DNA from: an uncultured Clostridia bacterium
GTDB taxonomy: Bacteria; Bacillota; Clostridia; Lachnospirales; Bianqueaceae
Direction of reading: 5' to 3'
Length of the DNA stretch: 24,840 nt
Assembly (NCBI GenBank): GCA_937892735.1
Contig: CALBGL010000056.1
Location: 1 to 24,840 of the forward strand
The position numbers were made by a program, and so were the translations under genes. Below, piece after piece: positions 7,454 to 15,300 of this stretch. The stretch's first letter is position 1. Each line of letters begins with the position of its first letter. The notes beneath the pieces are model-generated. The model had not been told where the DNA came from. It ran no database searches and saw only the letters and a list, made by a program, of their open reading frames with translations.

Positions 7454-9743
7454 TAGTAATCTTCTGATTTTGTCCTAAAGAAATTAAAAGAGAATCGTTA
7501 TCGCGGATTTCTCCTTTCAGATATATCTCCGCGATCTCGTCTTCTACCTCTCGCTGAATCAACCGACGCAGCGGACGCGCACCATAAGCCGGATCATATC
7601 CTTTTTCGGCCAACTGAGAAATGACATCCTCCGTGACGCGGATACTCATCCCGTGTTCCCCCGCGGCCTTATACACATCTTTCAGCATCAGCCCCACAAT
7701 CTGGCGAAGCTGTTCCTTGGTCAGCGGCTCAAAGGTGATGATATCATCCACACGATTGAGGAACTCAGGCCGGAAAGTTTCCTTCAACGCTGTCCGAATC
7801 TGTTGAGACAACATGGTCGGCTGTCCCGAGACAAACCCTAACGATCTGCCTACCGTATGCGACCCCGCATTGGTCGTCATGATGATCACCGTATTCTCAA
7901 AATTGATCAGACGGCCTTGATTATCTGTCAGACGACCATCATCCAAGATCTGCAGCAGCATATTGAAAATATCCGGATGCGCCTTTTCGATCTCGTCCAG
8001 AAGTACGACCGAATAGGGCCTACGGCGTACCTTCTCCGAGAGCTGTCCTCCTTCGTCATATCCTACATATCCCGGAGGCGCCCCGATCAGCTTCGACGCC
8101 GTATGTTTCTCCATGTACTCCGACATGTCCACACGAATCAGCGAATCCTCCGAGCCAAACAACTCCATTGCCAGCGCCTTGGCCAGTTCCGTTTTTCCGA
8201 CACCAGTCGGCCCAGCAAAGATAAAGGACGCTGGCTTACGCTCCTTCCGGAATCCAGAACGACTGCGCCGAATCGCCCGTGCCACAGCATTGACCGCGGA
8301 CTCCTGCCCAATCACTCGCTGATGCAGGCGTTCTTCCAGATGCACTAGTTTCTCGGACTCTTCTGTTGATAAACGATGTACCGGAATCTTCGTCCAAGAT
8401 TCGACTACCTGCGCAATATCTTCTCTCGTCAAAGGGATATTGGTACACATCACCTGCGTCTTATCGATCTCCTGCTGCAGACGAAGCTCCTCCGTCCGGC
8501 AATTCGCTGCCTCCTCAAAATCATTCTTGCCAGCGGCGTCTTCCTTCCGCGCGATCACGGCATTGAGCTCCCGCTTCAGCTCGTCCAATTTCAAAAGGCT
8601 CTCATTATGAAGATTCACCTTCGCGGCTGCCTCATCAATGAGATCGATTGCCTTATCCGGCAGGAACCGCTGATGAATATATCGAATAGACATCTGCACC
8701 GCGTCCTCTAGCACCGAATCCGGAATCACCACATTATGAAATGCCTCATAATGCGGCCGAATCCCTTTCAGAATCTCCACGGTCTCCTGCGGCGACGGCT
8801 CATCCACAATCACCGGCTGAAAACGACGTTCCAGTGCCGAATCTTTTTCAATATATTTCCGGTATTCATCCAGTGTCGTCGTACCGATAATTTGAATCTG
8901 TCCCTTCGCAAGCGCCGGTTTCAGAATATTCGCGGCATTCATCGCGTTTTGCGCATCTCCCGCGCCAATCAGATTATGAATCTCATCAATAACGAGAATG
9001 ATGTTCCCATCCTGAATGACTTCGTTGATGATTCCCTTCATGCGGCCTTCAAACTGTCCCCTAAACTGCGTTCCAGCCACAAGTCCCGTCATATCCAAGA
9101 GTCTGACTTCCTTATGCAGAAGCTTCACCGGCACCTGACGCCGCGCAATCCGCAGCGCTAGGCCTTCCGCAATCGCGGTTTTTCCTACGCCGGGTTCTCC
9201 CAGCAATACAGGATTATTCTTGGTTCTACGGTTCAGAATCTGCATGATCCGCTCAATCTCCGCCTCTCGGCCTACAATATTATCGACCTCTCCATTACGC
9301 GCCTGATCCGTCAGACTCGTACTGTACCGCATCAGATTGGGCATCTTTCGCGCTCGCCTCGCGTTTTGTCTTGCGTCTTCCTTTGTATCCGGCCGCGACG
9401 GGGTATCCACAGGCTCCGCAGGCAGGTTCCCATTCTCGTCTTCTCCTCCCTGCGGCGTGGCACCGGAAAGCATCTCCATCAGCCCCGGCGGCATCATAGA
9501 TGACAACGCGCCCATATCCTCATTCAGCTCGTCTAAGTTGACTCCCTGCATCATATCAGAAATCTGTTTATTCATAGCCTCTGCCTGCTCATCCGTCATA
9601 CCGCTTTGAGTAAACAGCTGCTTAAGTTCCAGTCCCTGCTTATGCGCGCAAGCGAGGCAAAGCGCTAATCTCGTCGTTTTGCCGCCTTCCAGCTTATTCA
9701 TAAATACAACTGCCTGGTTTTTATGGCAGATTTGACAAAGCAT
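7428..9743 (-). CDS. clpE: ClpE-like ATP-dependent protease ATPase subunit
   Basis: This 771-residue AAA+ unfoldase feeds proteins to ClpP in the cytosol. The N-terminus has a C4 zinc finger (C3, C6, C29, C32) in place of the ClpC N-domain, which is the hallmark of ClpE. A Pro/Asn/Glu-rich linker leads to the first AAA+ module (Walker A GEPGVGKT at about 182-189, Walker B ILVIDE at about 249-254), a UVR-type coiled segment (about 384-427) and the second module (GPTGVGKT at about 511-518, VVLLDE). The loop LGF at about 635-637 matches the ClpP-docking loop. I chose ATG at 9741-9743, with AAGGAG (9752-9757) 8 bp upstream; the 36-residue extension would start upstream of the inferred transcript. 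The leader has a strong promoter and an inverted repeat, but no recognisable CtsR or CIRCE site. Confidence 0.92.
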   Translation of the reverse strand: MLCQICHKNQAVVFMNKLEGGKTTRLALCLACAHKQGLELKQLFTQSGMTDEQAEAMNKQISDMMQGVNLDELNEDMGALSSMMPPGLMEMLSGATPQGGEDENGNLPAEPVDTPSRPDTKEDARQNARRARKMPNLMRYSTSLTDQARNGEVDNIVGREAEIERIMQILNRRTKNNPVLLGEPGVGKTAIAEGLALRIARRQVPVKLLHKEVRLLDMTGLVAGTQFRGQFEGRMKGIINEVIQDGNIILVIDEIHNLIGAGDAQNAMNAANILKPALAKGQIQIIGTTTLDEYRKYIEKDSALERRFQPVIVDEPSPQETVEILKGIRPHYEAFHNVVIPDSVLEDAVQMSIRYIHQRFLPDKAIDLIDEAAAKVNLHNESLLKLDELKRELNAVIARKEDAAGKNDFEEAANCRTEELRLQQEIDKTQVMCTNIPLTREDIAQVVESWTKIPVHRLSTEESEKLVHLEERLHQRVIGQESAVNAVARAIRRSRSGFRKERKPASFIFAGPTGVGKTELAKALAMELFGSEDSLIRVDMSEYMEKHTASKLIGAPPGYVGYDEGGQLSEKVRRRPYSVVLLDEIEKAHPDIFNMLLQILDDGRLTDNQGRLINFENTVIIMTTNAGSHTVGRSLGFVSGQPTMLSQQIRTALKETFRPEFLNRVDDIITFEPLTKEQLRQIVGLMLKDVYKAAGEHGMSIRVTEDVISQLAEKGYDPAYGARPLRRLIQREVEDEIAEIYLKGEIRDNDSLLISLGQNQKITIEKTGEIV

Positions 9744-9769
9744 AGCAATCACTCCTTTATTTTTTAGCA

Positions 9770-9796
9770 GGAATCTTTTCCTCCCCAAAAGATTCC
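9770..9796. promoter_or_regulatory. Perfect inverted repeat at the clpE transcription start
   Basis: Arms GGAATCTTTT (9770-9779) and AAAAGATTCC (9787-9796) flank a 7-bp spacer. Given the -10 at 9804-9809, the repeat begins at about +1 of the clpE transcript, a position typical of a repressor operator. It could also fold as a leader hairpin. Confidence 0.6.
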
Positions 9797-9803
9797 CAGA
9801 AAT

Positions 9804-9832
9804 ATTATACGTTTTTCCACTAGGGAATGCAA
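9804..9832 (-). promoter_or_regulatory. Promoter of clpE
   Basis: On the minus strand TTGCAT (9827-9832) and a perfect TATAAT (9804-9809) are separated by 17 bp, giving a start site near 9797. Confidence 0.75.
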
Positions 9833-9834
9833 GT

Positions 9835-9858
9835 AAAATCCGTGTTTTCACAGATTTT
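9835..9858. promoter_or_regulatory. Imperfect inverted repeat between divergent promoters
   Basis: Arms AAAATCCGTG and CACAGATTTT pair with one mismatch around TTTT. The element lies just upstream of the clpE -35 and about 22 bp upstream of the -35 of the divergent gene, so it could serve either promoter. Confidence 0.4.
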
Positions 9859-9880
9859 TCATTTTTTTTGCGCTGGAAGG

Positions 9881-9909
9881 TTGCGTAAAAAAAAAGGGAA
9901 TGTTACAAT
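9881..9909 (+). promoter_or_regulatory. Promoter of the ParB-like/BMP gene
   Basis: TTGCGT (9881-9886) and TACAAT (9904-9909) are 17 bp apart. The spacer is dominated by a run of nine A residues. The start site would be near 9916, upstream of AAGGAGG at 9963-9969. Confidence 0.65.
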
Positions 9910-9977
9910 AGGCATAGGCAATGATTTTGCCGGATAGAATCACTGCCTTTTCATCAAAGGTTAAGGAGGGAATCATT

Positions 9978-11894
9978 ATGTCACGAGAAGATTATGATAA
10001 GGCGCTTCGTTTAGGCCGTAAGGCATTTCAAGAAGCTCGAAATAAAGGGCTGTCACCTTATCTGCGCGTGATGGAAGAGGATACCGCTGGTGTCGATCTG
10101 GATTCTGAAGTCAGTCTGGGCGTCATGGACATTCCGCTAGATAAGATCGTAGGAACCAATGGGCGAGCCCGCAGTCTTTCTTTTGCTCAGAATTTTATGC
10201 CTCTTCTACCCTACGGAACCGAATTCGCCGGAAAATGGATCGCCCTGTGTGATAGTCACTTGGAGGAAGGTATCCGACATGCCATACAGGTGTATGAATA
10301 TATGAATTATTTCTATGTGGTAGAAGGCAATAAACGGGTCAGTGTCCTGAAGTATTTTGGGGCTGCCAGTATTCCCGGCAGTGTGACCCGAATCATCCCC
10401 CGACGCATGGATACCAAGGAATCCCGAATCTATTTCGAGTTCCTGAAGTTTTTCCGCATCAGTCAGGTCAACTATATTTGGTTCTCCCAGGAGGGTTCTT
10501 TTAAACAGCTTCTGGAGACATTGGATATGGAAACTCCGGAGAAATGGGCTGATAAAGAATATACCAGTATCTTCCGAACCAATTACTATCAGTTCCGCAA
10601 GATTTATAAAGCCAATAAAGGCGATACGTTGGAAATTACCACGGGAGACGCGTTCCTGAAATATATCATGGTTTTCGGATACTCGGATATGTACCGCAAA
10701 TCCGAGACTCAAATCGAGAGCGAACTGAAGAGCCTCTGGCCGGAATTACAGCTTCTGGCAGAAGACCAGCCTATTGGCTTGCTCACGACGCCACAAGAAG
10801 CCCCCAAGCGCAGTTTCTGGGATCTGTTCACACCTTCTCCCAAGAAAAACATGCGCGTGGCTTTTGCCTATGTAGATGGCACCGAGGAATCCAGTTGGAC
10901 CTATGCGCATGAACTGGGACGGCTTCATCTGGACGATGCTTTTGAAGGACAGGTTCAAACCACTTGTTATGAACATATTCCCACAGATCCGCAAATCGGT
11001 TGCGAGACTTTGTGTAAAATCGCAGAAGAGGGCTATGATGCCATCTTCACCACTTCTCAACGTTTGATCGCCGCCAGTTTGAAAGCAGCCATCCGGAATC
11101 CCGACGTCAAGTTTCTCAATTGCTCGGTTCATGTGCCCTATCAACATCTGCGCACTTATTTCGGCCGTATGTACGAAGCCAAACTGCTGACAGGCGTGAT
11201 TGCCGGCGCCATGACACGCACCAACCATCTGGGGTATATCGCTGACTATCCGACCTCTGCCACAACCGCCAGTATCAATGCATTCGCATTAGGCGCTCAG
11301 TTAGTCAACCCCAAGGTTACCGTGCATTTGGAATGGACTGCGCTGAAAAAGTTTACCGGTTCTTCTACAGAAAAACTGATCCAGCAAGGTGTCGATATCC
11401 TCTCCAACCAGGATATGATTACCCCACAATATGCCTCTAAACAGTTTGGTGTGTACCAGATTCATCCGGATGGCTCGGTACGTAATATCGCGATGCCGAT
11501 CTGGAACTGGGGAATCTTTTATGAGAAGCTGATTCAGAGCCTGCAGAGCGGTTCTTGGGAAAATGACAATACGGACAATGGCGTGAAAGCCATCAATTAT
11601 TGGTGGGGAATGGCTGCAGGCGTCATCGATGTGGTCTACACACAGGCTCTGCCGGACGGTTTGAAACATCTGGTGGAGTTGCTCAAAAAATCCATCATTG
11701 ATGGTTCTCTGCTTCCCTTTGCCGGCGTCATCCATGATCAGGATGGTACCATCGTCGTCCCAGAAGGCAGCGTACTCGATACTGAAGAGATCGTCACGAT
11801 GAATTGGCTAGTTGAGGGCATCAACGGCCGTATCCCCAACATTGACGAAGTCACGGATGAAGCTGCTTCGGCTATGAATCCTATCATTATTTAA
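9978..11894 (+). CDS. Cytosolic ParB-like / BMP (PnrA-type) ligand-binding fusion protein
   Basis: This 638-residue protein has two parts. The N-terminal third has DIPLDKIVGTNGRARSLSFA (about residues 51-70) and YFYVVEGNKRVSVLKYFG (about 111-128), which resemble the ParB/sulfiredoxin-like fold, where an EGNKR or DGNHR box follows an IPLDKI strand. From about residue 290 to 600 the sequence follows BMP/PnrA periplasmic-binding-type domains (NMRVAFAYVDG, ESSWTYAHELGR, GYDAIFTTS, HLGYIADYPT). BMP proteins bind nucleosides and are normally exported lipoproteins, but this one has no signal peptide or lipobox, so it should be cytosolic. ATG at 9978 is chosen for AAGGAGG 8 bp upstream. It is monocistronic and closed by a terminator. 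Function is unknown; a ligand sensor is my inference. B. subtilis Med, a BMP-type regulator, is the nearest analogy. Confidence 0.85.
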   Translation: MSREDYDKALRLGRKAFQEARNKGLSPYLRVMEEDTAGVDLDSEVSLGVMDIPLDKIVGTNGRARSLSFAQNFMPLLPYGTEFAGKWIALCDSHLEEGIRHAIQVYEYMNYFYVVEGNKRVSVLKYFGAASIPGSVTRIIPRRMDTKESRIYFEFLKFFRISQVNYIWFSQEGSFKQLLETLDMETPEKWADKEYTSIFRTNYYQFRKIYKANKGDTLEITTGDAFLKYIMVFGYSDMYRKSETQIESELKSLWPELQLLAEDQPIGLLTTPQEAPKRSFWDLFTPSPKKNMRVAFAYVDGTEESSWTYAHELGRLHLDDAFEGQVQTTCYEHIPTDPQIGCETLCKIAEEGYDAIFTTSQRLIAASLKAAIRNPDVKFLNCSVHVPYQHLRTYFGRMYEAKLLTGVIAGAMTRTNHLGYIADYPTSATTASINAFALGAQLVNPKVTVHLEWTALKKFTGSSTEKLIQQGVDILSNQDMITPQYASKQFGVYQIHPDGSVRNIAMPIWNWGIFYEKLIQSLQSGSWENDNTDNGVKAINYWWGMAAGVIDVVYTQALPDGLKHLVELLKKSIIDGSLLPFAGVIHDQDGTIVVPEGSVLDTEEIVTMNWLVEGINGRIPNIDEVTDEAASAMNPIII

Positions 11895-11913
11895 TCTATA
11901 GTTACGTAGTGGG

Positions 11914-11962
11914 GCCATTGCAAAACAGATGAGAAATCATCTTAGGAGCAATGGCTTTTTTT
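11914..11962 (+). terminator. Terminator of the ParB-like/BMP gene
   Basis: Outer arms GCCATTGC (11914-11921) and GCAATGGC (11948-11955) enclose an inner hairpin AGATGA-GAAA-TCATCT (11927-11942) with a GAAA tetraloop. A run of seven T (11956-11962) follows. Confidence 0.85.
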
Positions 11963-11995
11963 GAAATGGAACAAAGCGGATGATTTTGCGATATC

Positions 11996-12043
11996 CTCAT
12001 TACTGCGTGAGCGATGTAACAATTTCTCAGCCAGACTAATGAG
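11996..12043. repeat. 48-bp hairpin repeat, copy 1
   Basis: The ends CTCATTA and TAATGAG are perfectly complementary. Inside them CTG pairs CAG and TGAG pairs CTCA, with small bulges, so the whole unit folds into one imperfect hairpin. It is nearly identical to copy 2, 63 bp downstream. Confidence 0.85.
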
Positions 12044-12058
12044 AAAACGCCCGGATTT

Positions 12059-12106
12059 CTCATTACTGCGTGAGCGATGTAACAATTTCTCAGCCAAACC
12101 AATGAG
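12059..12106. repeat. 48-bp hairpin repeat, copy 2
   Basis: The first 38 or so bases are identical to copy 1, and differences fall in the 3' arm, where CAGAC has become CAAAC and the terminal pairing is reduced to CTCATT/AATGAG. The hairpin is therefore weaker. The direct spacing to copy 1 is 63 bp, with a unique 15-bp spacer between units. Confidence 0.85.
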
Positions 12107-12154
12107 TAACTATGGGCTGTGAAATCGCAATGCCCTTGTGGAACATATTGGAAA

Positions 12155-12188
12155 CAAAAAAGGAGTCCGTGCATTTACGGAACTCCTT
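12155..12188 (-). terminator. Orphan terminator reading on the minus strand
   Basis: Arms AAGGAGTCCGT (12160-12170) and ACGGAACTCCTT (12177-12188) pair with one bulge around GCATTT. The U-run (six T) exists only on the minus strand. No minus-strand gene that would need it is evident upstream of it. Confidence 0.6.
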
Positions 12189-12284
12189 AGGAGATTGTAC
12201 TCTTTCATCCTGTGCAAATGGTGAGACATCGTAGGTATTCTGCAACAGCTCCCTTCTTGCATAGAAAAATTTACGATTTAAAGG

Positions 12285-12313
12285 TTTACAGATGGACGGC
12301 AAAATGCTACACT
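12285..12313 (+). promoter_or_regulatory. Promoter of the STAND-like gene
   Basis: TTTACA (12285-12290) and TACACT (12308-12313) are spaced by 17 bp, and the likely start site near 12320 is 30 bp before the chosen ATG. Confidence 0.6.
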
Positions 12314-12349
12314 GTATGCATGAAATCTATCCTGAATAGGAGAATGCAT

Positions 12350-15300
12350 ATGAGTAAGTCTGAATATATCGCTCCGGCGGTACAGCGATTGCTGGATCTG
12401 TGTACCAATGGACTATTTGTGAATTTACGAGACTTTCCCGAACCGATGAAGAATACATATCAGCACCTGCGGGAAGCCGTACGCGGCGGTCGGCTCCTTG
12501 GCGCGGAATTAGCGCTGACAGATATGATAGGAGTTTGTCTGCAGTTTCCGGTCCTAATGGCGTGTTCTATCTTGACCAGGAGCCAGGCGGCGGAATCGGA
12601 GAAGCAAGAGGTCTATAGGCGGTTGACCGCGCACGCGGTGGACGCGGCATATTGCATGGACGCCTTGATTCCGGCACTTCGAGAATTTTTTCTTCATAAT
12701 CCGGATGAGAACGCGGCGCTTTTTCTGACAGCCGCGGAGGATATGACCCGGAGGATCAAGCAGCAGGATCTGTTGGCTTGGTGTAACCGGGTACAGGCCG
12801 GCGCGTTTCTGGAATTGAATCGTCCGGAGGCGGCCAGCGAGCTGATTACCTATATTGATCTGCTGAATCAACATCTCAAACAGGTACTTCATTTTTATAC
12901 GCATGTGAAAGAGAAACCAGAGGCAAAGACACTGACTTTTGATTGTTTGGGAACAGAAATTATCGCGAAGCCGTGGGTGTTTCGCAGTCAGGATCAGATG
13001 TTTCTGATGGAAAAGATGGATGCGCCTTGTTGTAAGATGTTTTGTCGGGGACAGAACGATCGGAGTCTCGTGCTGTTCGACGCGCCAGAGGAGTGTGCTC
13101 TCTTTCACGAAGAGGCGCTGCCTGCGTCTGGACGCTCCATGCTGGAAGAACTTTCAGGGGTCTATACACCCTCCGAATATGTACGTCCGCAGTATTGGGA
13201 CAGATGGCTGCGGCAGGCATTAGGAGAGAGAGACCGCGGATATCTACTCCTGGAAGCGGAGAGCAATATGGGAAAAAGCATGTATACCTGTATGCTGGAT
13301 CCCGCATCTCCCTTTTATACGCATGTGCGGTTTCTGGAAAATATGCGGGTCTGCCGCTATGCGGTCAGCCTGTATCCGGATACCCAGCGGCCCAGTTATT
13401 TTGTTCACGCGCTTAATGCGATGTTTCCCGAGGCGTCGCCAATCTTGTTTACAGAAGAGGCCGTAGACCTGCGCCGGAGGATCGGAGAGTTCCTGAACGC
13501 CAGAGTGCGGGAATGTCCGGAACAACCGTTGCTTTTGATTTTGGATGGTATGCATCAGCTGGACTACAGTCCAGATTTGGCGTTTTCTTTGCCGAAAGTG
13601 CTGCCGGCGGTATCGCAGTTGACGGCAGGAGTCTATATTCTTCTGACCGATCGATGCGCGGCCAGTGACGCCGCGACAGCCGCGCCGCACCGAAACTGGC
13701 TTCTGAATAAGGATCCGCTGGCACGGATTGGAAGTTTCACAAAGAATCATCCCCAGCATCAGCAGCTGTTCCGTACGTATTTATCTCAGTATGTACTGCA
13801 TGCAAACAGCGAGGACAACCCTGTGGTCGCGGCGCTGAGCGGATATATGGAAGCAGACTTGTGTCTGGCGCATATTCTGCGGGACATTCTGGTCATCGAC
13901 AGGCCGGAGGCGTATATGAGCCTGACGGATTTCTTCCGTCAATATAAAAGTCCGGCCAAGCTGCTGCAGCTCTATCTGGACGATCTTATGGAGCTCTACG
14001 GACCGCTTTACGCGCCTTATATTCGGGAGATTCTGCAGTTGTTGGCATTAGCACCGCATCCGCTGTCCGATCAGGACTTTGAGTATTTCGCGCTGCGGCG
14101 TCCCGCGCCGCATATCCTGTGGGCGATCCTACGAGATCTAAAACCATTCTTAACTTTGTATGATGCGCAGACGATCGGATTTTCCACGACGAAGACGCAT
14201 CTGTTTGTATTGACGATGTATGGGCAGGAATGGAAGAATTACTGTGTGCGGCTCCTTCAAGAACGGGCCCAGCGTCTGGCTTCTTCCCCGTACCCATTGA
14301 CACGGGATCATCTGCTGACCGATCTGGATTACTATGCCCGCGGCGCCGGATGGAAGGGGCATGAGGCGCTTCTGACAGCGTTGGAACAGGCGCTTACGCC
14401 GCCCGAAAATCGGGAGGAAGCCTTGTCCCTGTCCGTGGTGGATTATTTCCGTACACTGAGCGATTTCTTTTCCGATGAGACAGAGAATCCCTTCCGTATG
14501 GATACATTATGGGTGCTGGCGTTTTCACCGCTGCAGTCGGACCGAAGGATCGCCTGCGGCCGATGGGATTCTCTTGCGGGGACGCCGGCTTTTCGTCCGG
14601 AGATGTACGCGAAGAGCTGTCGCCTATACATGGATTTGTTGTCTAAACAGGATCCGCTGTGTATCTCTACAATTGAAGCCATGGCGGCGTTCCGGCGGAA
14701 ATCAGAGAGCCTGTACGACTACGCGTTTATATGGCATCCGGAGAAACTGGCGAGAACGCGTTTGAAAGAGGCGCTTGCAGGGTCTTTCGCCTATACGCAG
14801 AACGCGGATCCCTGCAACTTGCCCTGGGTGAAGGAGAAGCTGCCGGAGCTGGTATATCAGGCGGAAGCGGATTTGCAGAATCCTCTTCCGCAGGAGTGCG
14901 CGGTATTGACGCATCTCTTGATGCCATTCTGCGAGGCTTTTCTGCGTGCACTTCTCCCCATACTATGCAGTCGGGAATTGCTGGCGGAAGCCGCGGAGTG
15001 GTTCGCGTTCATCCGGCAGCTTCTGATTCGCGTCTATCAATGCAGACAGAAACTGTGTTACGGAATCCGGCAGTATGCGACGCTGCTTTTGGCGGATGCG
15101 GATTGTAAGCAACCGTTATATAACTGTGATTTTGCGGCGAGATCCCTGGAGGAGTCGCGGCTGCGCCTGTTGGAAAGCGACTTGCGGCTATGGCTTGCGA
15201 CATTTCCGGAGAAGTCGAGTCTACAGTATTTCAGAGAGAAGACCTCGATATGGCGCACGGAAGAAGCGATCCTACGATTGGAAAGTATACACAAGCCCAC

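Larger units (their letters stand above)
11895..12349. other. 455-bp gene-free region with repeats and signals
   Basis: No convincing gene lies here. It holds a plus-strand terminator (11914-11962), two copies of a 48-bp hairpin repeat (11996-12106), a terminator-shaped hairpin reading on the minus strand (12155-12188) and a plus-strand promoter (12285-12313). Short minus-strand frames exist, but one consists of the repeat translated twice, and the other reads straight through the terminator. Confidence 0.7.

Noticed and set aside
11996..12106. Possible CRISPR array
   Set aside because: Only two units, a 15-bp spacer and a full-length hairpin per unit; no cas genes nearby.
11902..12302. Two short minus-strand frames in the gene-free gap
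   Set aside because: One is the 48-bp repeat translated twice; the other reads through a terminator-like hairpin, and neither has a convincing ribosome site.
12212..12349. 46-residue N-terminal extension of the STAND-like protein
   Set aside because: It would begin upstream of the inferred promoter and lacks a ribosome site, while 12350 has AGGAG at 7 bp.
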